Positions 12,999-24,885 of a stretch of DNA of 64,000 nucleotides are shown in pieces. The position numbers were made by a program, and so were the translations under genes. A model generated the notes under the pieces. That model saw only the letters and a list, made by a program, of their open reading frames with translations, did not search any database and was not told where the DNA came from. This DNA comes from Paraphoma chrysanthemicola (lineage: Eukaryota > Ascomycota > Dothideomycetes > Pleosporales > Phaeosphaeriaceae). The DNA lies in assembly GCA_020744225.1 (NCBI GenBank), contig JAGMWG010000025.1:248001-312000 (forward strand). The letters run 5' to 3'. Position 1 is the first letter of the stretch; every line of letters begins with the position of its first letter.

Positions 12999-14144
12999 AT
13001 GCCTTCCTCGTGGTTCTTACAATTGCTTGTTGCGAGCTTGGCGTTCACGACTGCGCACGCTGACCGCTCGTCACAATCATGGAAGGATGGTAAAATTAAG
13101 ACGTTGGTCACATTTGGCGATAGCTACACTGATGAAAATCGATTGGGATATTTCATAAACAACAAGGGCTCGGCGCCTCCAGTAGGATGGGACCAGCCGG
13201 TGGTACGTTTGCACAAGCACACGGTGACGGCAACGCTTTCAGTGAGACGGAAGACTCACGCATCACTCTAGGGCTTGACGACTGCTTCGGGCGGACTGTC
13301 GTGGGCGCGATATGCTAGTATTTACTCAAAAGCCACGCTATTCAATTACGCCGTCAGCGGTGCTGTATGCTCAAACAAAGTATCGCCACGAAATTTCGCG
13401 GCTATCAATGCGCCATTCCCAGATATCGCCGGCTACGAACTGCCAGCGTTCATCGCGGACTCCAAGTATCGTCGACCAAATGGCACGAAATTCTTCTCTG
13501 GAAAGCCCGACAACACCGTCTACGCTATCTGGATTGGCACCAACGATCTCGGAAATGACGCCTTCTTGACTGACAGCCAGCTCCCGGGAAAGACCGTCAA
13601 AGACTACATTGACTGCGTGTACGAGCAAGTAGGTAGGTTGTACGAGAATGGCGGCCGGTACTTCGTCCTTCTTAATCTCGCTCCATTGGATCTGCTTCCA
13701 CAGTACCAAGTTCCCGAAAAAGGCGGACTTGCAGCGACCCAATTCTTCCCTGAAAAAGCCAGCAAGAACGGCACCGAAATTCACGGCCGGATCCAAGAGA
13801 CCGTCGTCGCTCTCAACGAAGTGTACAAGTACCGCACACCGTACGAAGTCGACGTTGAAGAGACGTGGGATGACATCAAGATCGCCAATTTTGACGTCAA
13901 TTCATTGATGACGGATATTTACTACAATCCTGCCAATTACCTGAACGGAACTGCGCCGCTCAATGTCCAAGGCGTTACGAAGCTGTGTAATCCGCAAGGC
14001 CAGAATTGTACGACTGCGCCCAGCCCTGATAGTTATGAGTGGTACGATCCACTTCACCCCAGTGAGCAGACGAGTCGAGTTATTGCAAGGGAATTTGTGA
14101 ATGTGCTCGGTGGCAAGAGCAAGTATGCGAGGTATTGGGGTTGA
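12999..14144 (+). CDS. Secreted GDSL lipase/esterase (carbohydrate esterase 16-like)
   Basis: This is an extracellular SGNH-fold esterase. Exons 12999..13202 and 13272..14144 (69-nt intron, donor GTACGT, acceptor CTCTAG) give 1077 nt (358 aa). Residues 1-21 form a signal peptide ending AHA. Block I is TLVTFGDSYTDENR, with nucleophile Ser42 in GDSY. Block III is WIGTNDLGND, and block V is YEWYDPLHPSEQTSR, supplying the Asp/His pair. Several NGT/NCT sites could be N-glycosylated. The length and the DPLHPS end match fungal CE16 acetylesterases, which remove acetyl groups from plant cell-wall oligosaccharides. That substrate is inferred from family resemblance only. It converges on the flavoprotein gene ending at 14378, with 233 bp between. 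Confidence 0.9.
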
Positions 14145-14377
14145 TGGGTGCGAAGATGCAGCAGGGAATAATAGATGAAATGGAAGGTGAAAAAGGAATT
14201 TTCGAGTAATGAAAACGTGGATCAAGTGCGATTTCAAGTCCAACTGAATCTGTATGGCAGCGAAGCGCAGATTCCTAAAAACATAATGCAGAAGTTCAGT
14301 AACATTGAGCTTCCTCTCGAAACGGCATCAGACTTGATTCAATTTTATGCATACACAACTCTCCTTCACAGCGCCGA

Positions 14378-15918
14378 TCACACAGTCTCTATAATCCCTT
14401 TCGGCTTCAGGTCCTCCGCAATCCGCGTCCCGGCAAGCCTTCCAAACGTCAAGCTCCTTAGTACAGAAGTGGCAGGCGGGTATTCTAACATCCAGTTAGC
14501 AAAGAAGCCTTAATGTAACTCATCCACAATACTCACCATTATAAAACAAGCCCGTCAATTCTCCCGCTGCCCACAGTCCCGGTATCGGCACGCCATTCGT
14601 ACTCAACACCTGTGCGTCCGTATTGGTCTTCACGCCGCCATATGTAAACGTCAAATGCGATGTGACTGGGTATCCATAGTAAGGTGGGGTGGCTATTGGG
14701 TTCGCCCAGTTTGATTTCTCGGGAGTCAGGCCCTTTGTCGCTTTTCCGTCTAGCTTCATGAGATCAAATGGCTTGTCGTTGCATGCTTTGTTGAATTCAT
14801 TGACAGTCTTTTCCAGCGCGTCTGGATCGATTCCGAGCTTGATGGCGAGGTCGTGAATCGTGTCTGCCTTCTCGGGTTCTTGATCCGTCGTGTCGTATAC
14901 CCAGCCCGGTCGGAATCGCTTCATGATAGTGTCGTCGGTAACGAAGTATCCTTTTTGGTTCTGGTCACGCCAGAGCTCGAGCGCAATCATTTCGAATGTG
15001 GCAAAGAGGTGGCGCTTTCCTTCGTCGTAGAAGCGCTTGCAGTGTTCGTTGACTACAATGCCATAGTTGTGGCCCTAGATGACCGCGTCGGGCTTGGTTG
15101 CACGTGTATCAACAAGTTCGCAGTGCATCCCGTCAAATGAACCTGCTGTGTCGGCACCGACTTCGAGAGCCATGTTGAGGCCTGCGCCACGATTGTAGAC
15201 GAGGCCTGGAGCGATGAGGGGGAGTTCGTGGGTCCGTCGGCCAACATATTTGGCGAGCATTTCACGGTTACCTTCGAAGCCGCCACAGGCCAGGACACTA
15301 TGAAACCATCAGTCGCTCGGATCTCTGAGGAAATACAGGCGGAGATACTGACACATTCGGCCCGGTCAATTCATGCAACAATCCATCCTTCTTCCTCACC
15401 TGCAAACCCCGAATCGACCCATTTTTGTTTGTCAATAAATGCAACCCTTCAGTCTCCCAATGCACATCACAATTCTTATACTCGAGTATATGCCCCATCA
15501 AACAGTCGATAATCGCCTTCCCGCCTCCCTCAGGAAACACAAAATGCTGCCCCGTTTTGAACTCCAACAGAACATTCTCTTCATCATGGTGATTGAACAC
15601 CACGCCATGGTCCTGGACATACAACGCTGTCTTCTGAGCCTCTGCGCCCAGCTTCTCGCAATACTCTTGGTCGGCTTCTCCACGCGACACGGCTTTCATT
15701 TCGTGCTTCCAGTCCTCGTCGAATGCAAGGTTTTTGTCAAGTCGCAAGTATGCCATTGTCCAGCGCGATGCGCCACACCGTTCGTCGGACTTGCCGGCTT
15801 CGATGAGCGCGACGCGCCCAGTCTTGTTAGTCTTTTTGCACGTCTCGAGGAAATTGAGGGTCGCCATGCTGCCGGCGAAGCCGGAGCCGACGACGATGAG
15901 ATCGTAGTCTGATGACAT
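14378..15918 (-). pseudogene. FAD-dependent oxidoreductase (fumarate-reductase/TcuA-like) with in-frame TAG
   Basis: The gene encodes an FAD_binding_2 flavoprotein resembling tricarballylate/fumarate-reductase-type dehydrogenases. Exons on the - strand: 15918..15353, 15297..14537 and 14484..14378 (introns 55 and 52 nt). The total is 1434 nt, 478 codons. The dinucleotide-binding GSGFAGSMATLNFLE lies near residue 13, VLACGGFEGN follows the first splice, and the FAD-closing FTYGGVKTN plus GLWAAGEL are at the C-terminal end. The tail SLTFGRLAGTRIAEDL appears after the second splice. Codon 263 is TAG (15077..15075 read on the - strand). The sequence around it reads KPDAVI-stop-GHNYGIVVN, with perfect frame on both sides; Trp (TGG) is the likely original residue. 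No intron can remove the stop, as the nearest upstream GT would give only about 29 nt. Either this is a recent one-base nonsense allele or a sequencing error. Otherwise the gene looks intact. Confidence 0.85.
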
Positions 15919-16935
15919 GATGAGTGTGTGTATCGTGACTCGACCGCACAGGACGTGGATCTTCGGAATGCGAAATCGCCATTGTTGCAAGGTTGCAATG
16001 GGTCTTATACGCGTGTATTCCAGAGATGCGGTTTGGAGGACGTTTCCGAGAGTATGCAGCGTGGAGCAATGCGGGGAACCAATCGTTCGCGAACGGATGA
16101 GAGGTGCGAAGTGAATTGCGGGGGATCGTCGAGTGGTTCATGCATGGCTTTGCGGGGGAGGCTCTGATATCACCGCTTTCGGAAAGCTTCAGCTCTGGTC
16201 ATCGAGAAGGACACACCTGGGCAGTCGTACGTCCGTGGATATGCTTGAGGACTTGCAATTCTCTATATGTCACGATGGGCTCTTCGGACATTGATCCTGA
16301 AGATACGTATTGGAGCGGAGAGGGTTTTGTGATCTTGAACATATCAAAAGTAGGTTCGTAGTGGCAGGTGTGAAGGGCACAGGTGTATTTCCCGTCGGGC
16401 CGGTGCGGAGTGCATGGATTCCCATTGGTGACCGATACGGATGCGATCGTGGTAGCGAAGGTGAGAACTCTTGCAGGCGACCTTGATGGCTACATCGGCT
16501 ATATGGTCTAGAAATAGCCGAGTGTGCAACTGTATCTATCTTGTACTGCACCTGACTATCATATCCTGCCTGCAGAAGACACTGCCCGCAAGTCCACACC
16601 GCTCGATGCCAGATCCGAGAGCACGCAGGTGCCAGCTTCGTGTCGAAATTATTGATAGGATGTTCTTCGAGTCCTCGCAAACAATGCTTCAATCTCAGCC
16701 TTTCTGTTCTTTAAACAAACGAACAAAGTGTTTGGAAGACGGACTGCGTTGTGGTGTACAGCGGATAAGAGCACACCTACGACGGCGGAAAGCATGCATG
16801 GTAGATATTCTTAGCATTTCTCGTGATCCGAGTCCAGTTTATAGCGCACTCTAGCATGTCAACATTACATTCAATCCTATAGCCTCTCGATTGAGGACTT
16901 GATTTGCTGCTCACCACTACTTACAACATTTCGCT
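15919..16935. other. 1.0-kb intergenic region
   Basis: This lies between the start of the flavoprotein gene and the 3' end of the DUF2985 gene, both on the - strand. It has only short open frames without recognisable features and presumably holds the flavoprotein promoter. Confidence 0.5.
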
Positions 16936-18098
16936 CTATACCTCAACAACTTTGACCTCTGGCCCCTCGATCTTCTTGACTTTGCGCCCCTCCCACCACG
17001 ACATTAGTCCCGCCAGAGCTGACACTCCGCAACCTAATGCAATGAACGTGCCTGCCAAGTCACACAAGTTAGCAAAGGGTTCACATTGCGAACTGATGTA
17101 GAGAACATGCTTACCAGTCGCCCATGTGGGCCTATCGAATCGGTTGTACGCCCACATATAGTAGCACAACACCACTTGGAAGGCTGTATTCAACACCATC
17201 ATGTCAACCACAAACACTAGTTTCCATAATGCTGTCGGCGGCGCTCGTTCGCCTGTGAACGTTGTAGATGTCTTCACTTCCTCGATATCTTCATACTCCG
17301 GTGCCGGACGAAACCAGGCTTTATTTTGCTGCGTCAAGCGGCGCATAGCATGTTTGTCGTGGAAATGCCTGACCTTGATCATCCAGTACAAATCTCGAAA
17401 GCGCCATGGAGCAAGTCCGAAGGCCGTGACGCAGAAAAGCGCGTTCAGAATCTGGCTATCAATTTCGAGCCAGATCTTGCGTGGAGAATAGTCGTCGTCA
17501 GCTGTTGGGTGGTTCATTGCTGGAGCAGCTTTGAGGAGTAAGAAAAAGAGCATGGCGCCCCATGCCTGAAATTATTTAGTCTTCGGTGGTGGACCTTGAA
17601 AAATAACATTGGGAGACATACGACGATGTTCAGAAAGTAAATTGTGATTAAGAATCCAGAAGGCGTGAGGAAGAATTTCCAGAATGCTCGCAGAGCATGC
17701 ATGATTGTCGGACCCCATTTCTCCTTCGCTTCTGACCGATGCTTCTCGCGTAAAGATCTAATACGCGCAGCATGGCGGTCTCGATGGGGATGCTTTGAAT
17801 GTGTTGCAGTGCCTTCATCGCTCACAGCGGCTTGGGTCTCTTCGATCCGTGTTTTTGTCTTGATTAAAGTGAGTTCTCCGTCCTCCTCTTGCTTCGCAAC
17901 GCGCGTCGAGTGGCCATGCGCATCAAACTCGATGTTCGCCCCTCCAGATTCTGGTTCTCGCAGCTCGGTCAGGTTGGGTGCTTGTGCGATGGCGGTCCCA
18001 GTCGCCTGCCACATGCCCAACTGTGGAGTTGCGTTGACTATGGAAGCCGAGGCTGCGCGTGCGCGCCCAAGTAGAGTGGTTGGCGGGGGTTGTGCCAT
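16936..18098 (-). CDS. DUF2985 integral membrane protein
   Basis: This is a fungal membrane protein of the DUF2985 family, function unknown. Exons on the - strand: 18098..17622, 17565..17115 and 17051..16936 (introns 56 and 63 nt; the last carries GCTAAC before its acceptor). The spliced length is 1044 nt (347 aa). The first ~135 residues are polar and charged, with many Arg/Glu/His, and likely cytosolic. Hydrophobic segments follow: GFLITIYFLNIV joined by splicing to AWGAMLFFLLL; ILNALFCVTAFGLAPWRFRDLYW (the most family-typical stretch); KLVFVVDMMVLNTAFQVVLCYYM; and TFIALGCGVSALAGL. ATG 18098 is preferred because MAQPPPTTLLG is a typical start. An upstream in-frame ATG at 18185 would add 29 residues. 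No enzymatic motif is visible. Confidence 0.85.
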
Positions 18099-19112
18099 TT
18101 TGTCTCGAGGTAGTGAAATGCAACCTTGAGACTTGACTGACACCGTTTGCGCAGTAGTTAAAATAGCTCTACGTGCAGAGATCACCTGAAGGATAAAGTA
18201 GTGCGTTTCTCAATGACTAGAGTTCGAGAAATGATCAACACGAAAGAGAGAATTGGGCACTTCAGTAAGTGATAATAGGAGCGAGGTTTCTTCGCCTTAT
18301 CGAATCTTGGTAGCAGAGTCTAACTGCAAGGTCACGATCTTATCGAGCCTAAGCTCATTGCACAACGTGGGGATCTGCACTGTGCGGTTCGGAAATCCCA
18401 AGACTACGAGGAACCTCGGCCGGAAAAAGGCAAGTGATTCGAGCGCCCGTGTCCGTGAAGCAACGCTAGGATGGACATGACGTTGCGGAGGCTCTGCGGA
18501 GAGATGCGATTGGATGCGTGCAGCGTCTTCTTTTGGTGCTGCGTGCATCTGCAAAGGGAAGAGCCGTGATGTTGAATTCCAAGCACACGTACAACTGCAA
18601 ATGGGTAGCGGTAGACGCTGGCTTTAGATCGTTTGTTGTTTCTTGGCTGGCTCTTCAAACCCATCTTTTGATGACTTTAATGCGCAGCACATCAGCTTTC
18701 TGAGACATTTGATCAAGATTGAGCGCAGTCGCTCCAACGCGTCTGAAATGCCCCATCTGATCTCTTTATCGAAAGCGCATAGGATGAGAATTTCCTCGTG
18801 AGGGTGGAGCTTAGATACTGTAGGGAAAACCCAGCCCGAATTGTGCTGTGCATTGAGGGATCTGTCAGCGGTTCGCGTTGTCGGTGTTACGCCGCTGCCC
18901 AGGCCAGTGGCGTCGGTGGTGCGTCGGCCGATCATTCCTCGGTCATGTATTATGTTGGACGAACTCGGACGCACTCACGGCGCCAGCTTCCAGGTCCCAA
19001 CCATCCCGAGGTCATCGAGAAACTTCCACGATGTCGTCCATTATCCACAATACTACACCAAAGCATTTGAATCATCCCGAATGATTCCGGTGTTTCTCCC
19101 AACACATCCGCA
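18099..19112. other. 1.0-kb divergent intergenic region
   Basis: It separates the divergent DUF2985 and glucosyltransferase genes and should hold both promoters. Open frames here are short and overlapping. An extra 5' exon of the glucosyltransferase could lie here, because relatives often have a longer N-terminus, but I cannot place one. Confidence 0.45.
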
Positions 19113-22022
19113 ATGCCCTCAGCGACGCGTCGTGGCCAGCTCCGTGACTCCAAATCGAAAATAACGGGACGAGTTACATCATTTGGCCAGATTGCCGTCA
19201 ACTTCCACCAGGATCCAAAGCGACTGGAGCGCTGGTTCAAGCGTTGTCAAGCGGACTCAGCAAAGGAGGAAGCGGCGGCCATTGCGCGCGCCAAGTTTGG
19301 CAGAACAAAGTCGCGCCTACCTGCACCACGACTAAATATCGCAATTCATATCTGCGGATCGAGAGGAGATGTGCAACCGTTCATCCCGATCGCCAAACTC
19401 CTTCAGGCGCCCCCGCATGGGCATAGAGTAAGGATTTGCACGCATCCTGCATTCAAAGATTTTGTCGTAAGTCACGTTGTAAGGTGCCTAGGTGTGCAGC
19501 CAGAGGCTCACTTGTCGGGCACAACACGCAAAATGGCGAAGCTCACATTGTTCACAGGAGGAAAATGGCATTGAATTTTTCTCAATCGGTGGCGATCCGG
19601 AGGCTCTCATGGCCTACATGGTCAAAAACCCCGGCTTGCTCCCAGGCATGGAGAGTATCAAAGCCGGCGACATCGCTAAACGCCGAAAAGAGATGGCTGA
19701 AATGTTTGAAGGCACGTGGCGGAGCTGCATCGAGGCAGGCAACGGTATGGGCGATAAGCTGACTGCAATCGACGTGGACGATCCTGATGAATTGTTCCTC
19801 GCGGATGTCATTATCGCGAACCCTCCGTCCATGGGCCACATTCACTGCGCGGAGAAGCTAGGCATTCCGCTGCACATTGTTTTCACTATGCCCTGGTCTC
19901 CTACCAAAGCTTTCCATCATCCGTTGGCGGCAATGGAGTACGGTGAAACGGACACCTCCGTTGCAAATTACTTCAGCTTCGCCGTCATGGAATTGTTGAC
20001 ATGGCAAGGGTAAGCTTGCAACATTACCACACATCGAGAACCTTCGAGCAAGCCGCTGACCGACCACAGTCTTGGAGACCTCATCAATCGATTTCGCACA
20101 AAAACATTAAAACTTGACCCGGTAAGCTTTCTTGAAGCTCCTGTGCGTGGGCGGCGAGACTGACAAGCATCGCATTCCAGATATCTCCTCTTTGGGGCTT
20201 TCAATTGCTGCAACGGCTTCGCGTGCCTCACTCTTACCTGTGGTCTCAAACACTCATTCCCAAGCCATCAGATTGGCCTCCACATCTTAGCGTGAGCGGC
20301 TTTTCCTTCCTGAAGCTGGGCTCATCGTATACGCCTCCCGACGATCTGAAGGCTTTTCTGGAAAATGGTCCGACTCCTGTGTATATTGGCTTTGGCTCAA
20401 TAGTCGTCGATGACCCGGTCGCGCTCACGAAGCTCATATTTGAAGCTGTAAACAAAGCTGGCGTGCGTGCAATAGTGTCCAAGGGATGGGGTGGTATGGG
20501 CGGAGGAGAAGCACCAGACAATGTCTACCTTATCGGTAATTGCCCTCACGATTGGCTTTTCCAGCAAGTCTCATGCGTGGTCCATCACGGAGGCGCAGGC
20601 ACGACTGCAGCAGGGATCGCTCTCGGCAAACCGACTGTGGTCGTACCATTTTTTGGTGACCAACCGTTCTGGGGTCAAATGATAGCTCGCGCTGGCGCAG
20701 GGCCAAAGCCCATCCCATACAAACAGATGACTTCCGACAGCCTAGCGGAAAGCATAAAATTTGCTCTGCGAGATGAGGTCAAGACAGCCGTGGAAGAGAT
20801 GGCATCGCAGATTGAGCAAGAAGATGGCGCTAAGGAGATGGTGCAGGACTTTGAGGAATCTCTGCAGATAGATGACATGAGGTGTCACGTTTGTCCAGAT
20901 CGTGTAGCAATCTGGATTGACAAGGAGTCTGGGGCACATCTTAGCGGATATGCAACAGCCGCTCTCTGTGAACAGGGCCTGGTACATCCGAAGCAGCTGA
21001 GAGTCTTGCGTCACCGACATTGGTATGTCCATGAAGGCGCCGAAAGCCCGAGCATAGGCGTCATAGCTGCGGTTTCAGGATTATTTACTGGCATTGGAAC
21101 CGACACGGCTGCCTTCAATGAGCGGCTGAAGAGGCATCCCACTACGGAAGATCAATCGCTTGCAAACGGGAAGACCAGTACTGAGGGATCAGACGTGACA
21201 GATGGCAGCGCGGAGGAGACATCGAGAGGGAAGAACTTGAACTCGAAACAGCTTGAGAATATGGCGTGGCGAATGGCGGTGAAAACATACGACCAAAATC
21301 TGTACGACAATTTCGACAAGCCGCATGTAACTCCGCGGATAGCAAAGATACATTGCCGGATCGCAGCGAAGAAAGCGAAGCACGGACGTGCACACCAGAT
21401 TGCGTGTGCAACTGGTCGATACGTTGGAGATCTGACCAAGACCGGCTTGACAGGTATGTATACTCTCATGGTCTGTAATTAGCAGACATGCTAATTACCT
21501 TGTTAGCACCGGTGGCGCTCTTCTACAACGTTGCCAACGGCTTTCGAAATATCCCATCCTACTCGATCGCCAACGAGGAACACCGGCAACGCGACGAAAT
21601 CACTGGACTTGGTACTGGACTCGCTGTCGCAGGGAAAGAGTTTGTGCTTGGATCGTACGAAGCTTTCAGCAGCATAGTGCGGCATCCGTATGTGGGTGCT
21701 AAGACTGAGGGCCCAGTCGGCTTCGTTAAAGGTATTGGTCGAGGTTATTGGGCATTTGGGAATCATTTGTTGGCCGGTAAGTGACTTATACAAGCTCTGG
21801 TAATGACTATGAAGGCTTACATTTACAGCTATCTTCGGATTGTCAGGATATTCGTTGAAAGGCGTTGAGAGAGCACTCTCCAAACACCGGTTGACTTCGT
21901 TGCAAGCAGAGTTGTATCTGATACGCCTGCGGCAAGCGATTCACGAGCTACGCCAGGCGACGGATGAAGATAAGGCAGTAGTAGTGGAAAGCTGGAAACG
22001 GCTACGAAAGATAGATGCATAG
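19113..22022 (+). CDS. UDP-glucose:sterol glucosyltransferase-like protein (GT1)
   Basis: This is predicted to transfer glucose from UDP-glucose to a sterol or other lipid. Six exons, 19113..19466, 19558..20009, 20070..20121, 20181..21453, 21507..21776 and 21829..22022, give 2595 nt (864 aa), with introns of 91, 60, 59, 53 and 52 nt. An N-terminal GT28-type domain (~70-290) starts IHICGSRGDVQPFIPIAKLL and continues across a splice to GIEFFSIGGDPEALMAYMV. The C-terminal donor-binding domain (~300-480) has PVYIGFGSIVVDDP and VHHGGAGTTAAGIALGKP (His-His-Gly-Gly at ~421-424), the hallmark of this enzyme group. A ~360-residue tail follows, with PSIGVIAAVSG and a short helical C-terminus. Yeast Atg26-type PH/GRAM domains are absent, as in many shorter fungal paralogues. 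The true start may be further upstream. Confidence 0.88.
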
Positions 22023-22508
22023 ACTTGAACCTGGCGTGCAGCCATGATAGGCGCACGTGTGTAATGTGTATTGTTTAGTGAATAACACAACGCTGGCCGC
22101 TTCTTACCTGTTGCGTGTAAGATGTTCGTGTGTTGCAAGCACTAGGTGAGCATTACTGGTGCGGTCAGGGGGACCCTGGTCTTGGCCAACGTCACCCCGT
22201 ACTGCTGTCGCGGTACGCGCGACATTGGCCCACATTTTTCACCGCATTGTGTCCACGCGACGTTTCCCCGTGCTCACACCGACTCCACGTTGTGGCATCT
22301 GATATGAAGATGGCGCGAGAGACTGTGAACTACTACCCCACACGCGGGGACCTTCGACCTCGTTCTGAGGAGCGCGACACGGTGCTTATCAGGAAGCCGC
22401 AGGACCTTACTGAGTGATTTTCGTTGTGACCGCCCGCGCCATCCGTCGTTCTCACTTGACGCAACAACATTCCTCCATATATCCCATTTCAGAGACCATA
22501 TTCTCGGC
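22023..22508. other. Intergenic region / promoter of MFS gene
   Basis: 486 bp between two + strand genes. It has no open frame of interest and is expected to hold the terminator of the glucosyltransferase gene and the MFS promoter. Confidence 0.5.
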
Positions 22509-24770
22509 ATGGTCAACTTCACGCCATGGCAAAACAAGCCAGCAGCTGCATCCACGCAACAGAGCAATAACGTGAAGGAGAAGTCGGACGGACCGCAACG
22601 GAAGTGGAACCTAGGGATTCTAAGTGACAAGGAAACAGATGAAGTGCCTGGTATGCCTATGACCCATTCAACGTAACATCTGCTGTGTCTTTTAACACAA
22701 GCAAAAGGCTCCGTCGTCCTCCTCTCCCGCGCACACAAGCGCAACGAGCCACTTGGCCTTCAACACACGCACGCACGCACATCGGCCTCGTCATTGCCCT
22801 CTGCTTATGGACGACACCAGCCGCCCAGCAAGAAGCGCACCAAAGATGGACGCTTCATCCTCGAGCCGCAGCCCGAAGACTCGGCGAACGACCCGCTCAA
22901 CTGGAGGCAGTATCGACGAGATCTCGCACTCGTCAGCTTGGGCTTCTACTGCATGGTTGGTGGGGGCATGACTCCAGTGCTGGCTGCCGGCTTCAACGAT
23001 GTGGCTCGCACGTACGACGTCACGATACCGCAAGTCGCTCTCACGACTGGGCTTTACATGCTGGGTCTCGGATTGGGCAGCGTCGTGGCGTCACCAACCG
23101 CCATCCTATTTGGCAAGCGACCCGTCTACCTGGTCGGCATCATACTATTTGTGCTCTCGTCTATATGGTGTGCCCTGTCGCCAAACTACGCATCCCTCGT
23201 CGTTGCGCGAATTGTGCAGGGATTCTCCGTCTCGCCTGTGGAGTGCCTTCCCAGCGCCACTATCGCAGAGATCTTCTTCCTACACGAGAGAGCATACCGC
23301 CTTGGTATCTACACGCTGTTGCTGCTTGGCGGCAAGAACCTGATCCCGCTTGTTAGCGCCGTCATCGTGCAATCTCTGGGATGGCGATGGGTGTTTTGGG
23401 TCACGGCAATCGTGGTCGGTTTCTGCTTCTTTCTCATCTTCTTCTTCGTTCCGGAGACGTTCTGGGATCGTGCGCCGAGGCCCGCCAGACGCCGTAACCG
23501 CAGTCTGAGTCGCAGCCCAAGCAGGCGCCGGCATCACCTGCATCATTCATCTAGACACGCAAACAACGATGCTGATGTGGTTGCCCCTGGGTCAACTGCA
23601 GACGTACAACCAGCAGCAAGTCTTCCTATTTCTCCAACCACTGTACGGACTCCCAAGACGGCGCACGTAGGGTTTGCAGACCCACCGAGTTCAGAACCGG
23701 ATGTCTCTGGTATCAATGTCGAAGACGACAGGCTATCACACGCACCTAGTCGAGACGAATCCGACCTGCCCACGGGCGCTGACAATCTCATAACACGGAC
23801 GCCAAGCGGGAACAGCGCTCAAACACCTGTTGATTTCAGCACGGACCCAGAGAAGCAAGACCGCCCATTTGACAGTCGCAGCCAGTCGTCTGTGTCTATC
23901 ACAATGTCAGGCGACGAAACCATACATTACACAGACTATTACCGCTCTGCGCCGCCAAAGTCGTATCGGGAAGCACTCAAACCTTTCCATGGACGACTCG
24001 TTAAGGATAAGTGGTTTCGCGTCATGATCCGCCCATTCATCTTGTACGCCTATCCTGCCGTTCTATGGTCATCCTTGGTGTACTCTCTCGCCGTTGGCTG
24101 GCTCATTGTGCTCTCTGAATCAGTCGCACACATCTATGAAGACACGTCATACCATTTCACGCCTCTACAAGTTGGTCTAGTGTACATCTCTCCTTTCGTA
24201 GGAGGTGTGCTAGGCACAGCTGTGGCGGGCAAAGTGTCGGATCTGGTCGTGCGCTTCATGGCCAGGAAGAACGATGGTGTCTATGAGCCAGAGTTTCGAC
24301 TGATCATGGCGGTTCCGATCACGCTTGCCACAGTGATTGGACTTATGGGCTTTGGCTGGAGTGCCGAAGAACGCGACAACTGGATCGTTCCCACCGTTTT
24401 TTTCGGTGTCATCAGCTTTGGATGCTCGCTTGCCTCGACAACAGCAGTGACCTTCGTTGTTGACTCATACCGTGTGTATGCAGGCGAGGCACTTGTGACG
24501 TTGAACGTGTCGAAGAGTCAGTATTCCTCCACCGTTTCATCGGAATTTCCATCCTATGAGAGACATACTAACGATTTTCTAGACATTCTGCACGGTTTCA
24601 TCTTCTCGTTGTTTTTCCCGCATTGGTTGGAGTCCAGCGGATCCAAGAACACATTTCTAGCCATTGGCGGCATTCAACTCGGCTGCATGCTATTTTCTAT
24701 ACCCATGTATATCTACGGCAAGCGCGCGCGAATGTGGACTGTTAGGAGGAATCTTATGGAGAGGTTTTGA
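22509..24770 (+). CDS. MFS transporter (DHA1/polyamine-drug exporter type) with long central loop
   Basis: This is a plasma-membrane major-facilitator carrier, probably a drug or small-molecule H+ antiporter. Exons 22509..22650, 22708..24516 and 24583..24770 give 2139 nt (712 aa). The second intron (24517..24582, 66 nt, branch TACTAAC) has no in-frame stop, but removing it restores the expected VSK-NILHGFIFSL junction. The N-terminus is cytosolic and ends in EDSANDPLNW, the motif common before TM1 in fungal DHA1 carriers. TM1-6 run to FFLIFFFVPETFW. Between TM6 and TM7 is an unusually long loop of ~190 residues with Arg/Ser repeats (RNRSLSRSPSRRR), then Ser/Pro/Asp-rich sequence that looks like a phosphorylation target. 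TM7-12 end with SIPMYIYGKRARMW. The substrate is unknown. Confidence 0.88.
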
Positions 24771-24885
24771 AGTGCCTTTCTCCAAGCATGGGTAGAACCA
24801 GGTTTTACACAAGCATACACCCACAGCATATTTCCGGATGACACCATAGACCTATCATGTAATTCATGTTTCTCTCCAGATTTGC

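Noticed and set aside
15070..15110. TAG at 15075-15077 being part of an intron acceptor (TCTAG)
   Set aside because: The only nearby upstream GT would make an intron of about 29 nt, below the window's minimum of ~46 nt, and it would delete conserved sequence.
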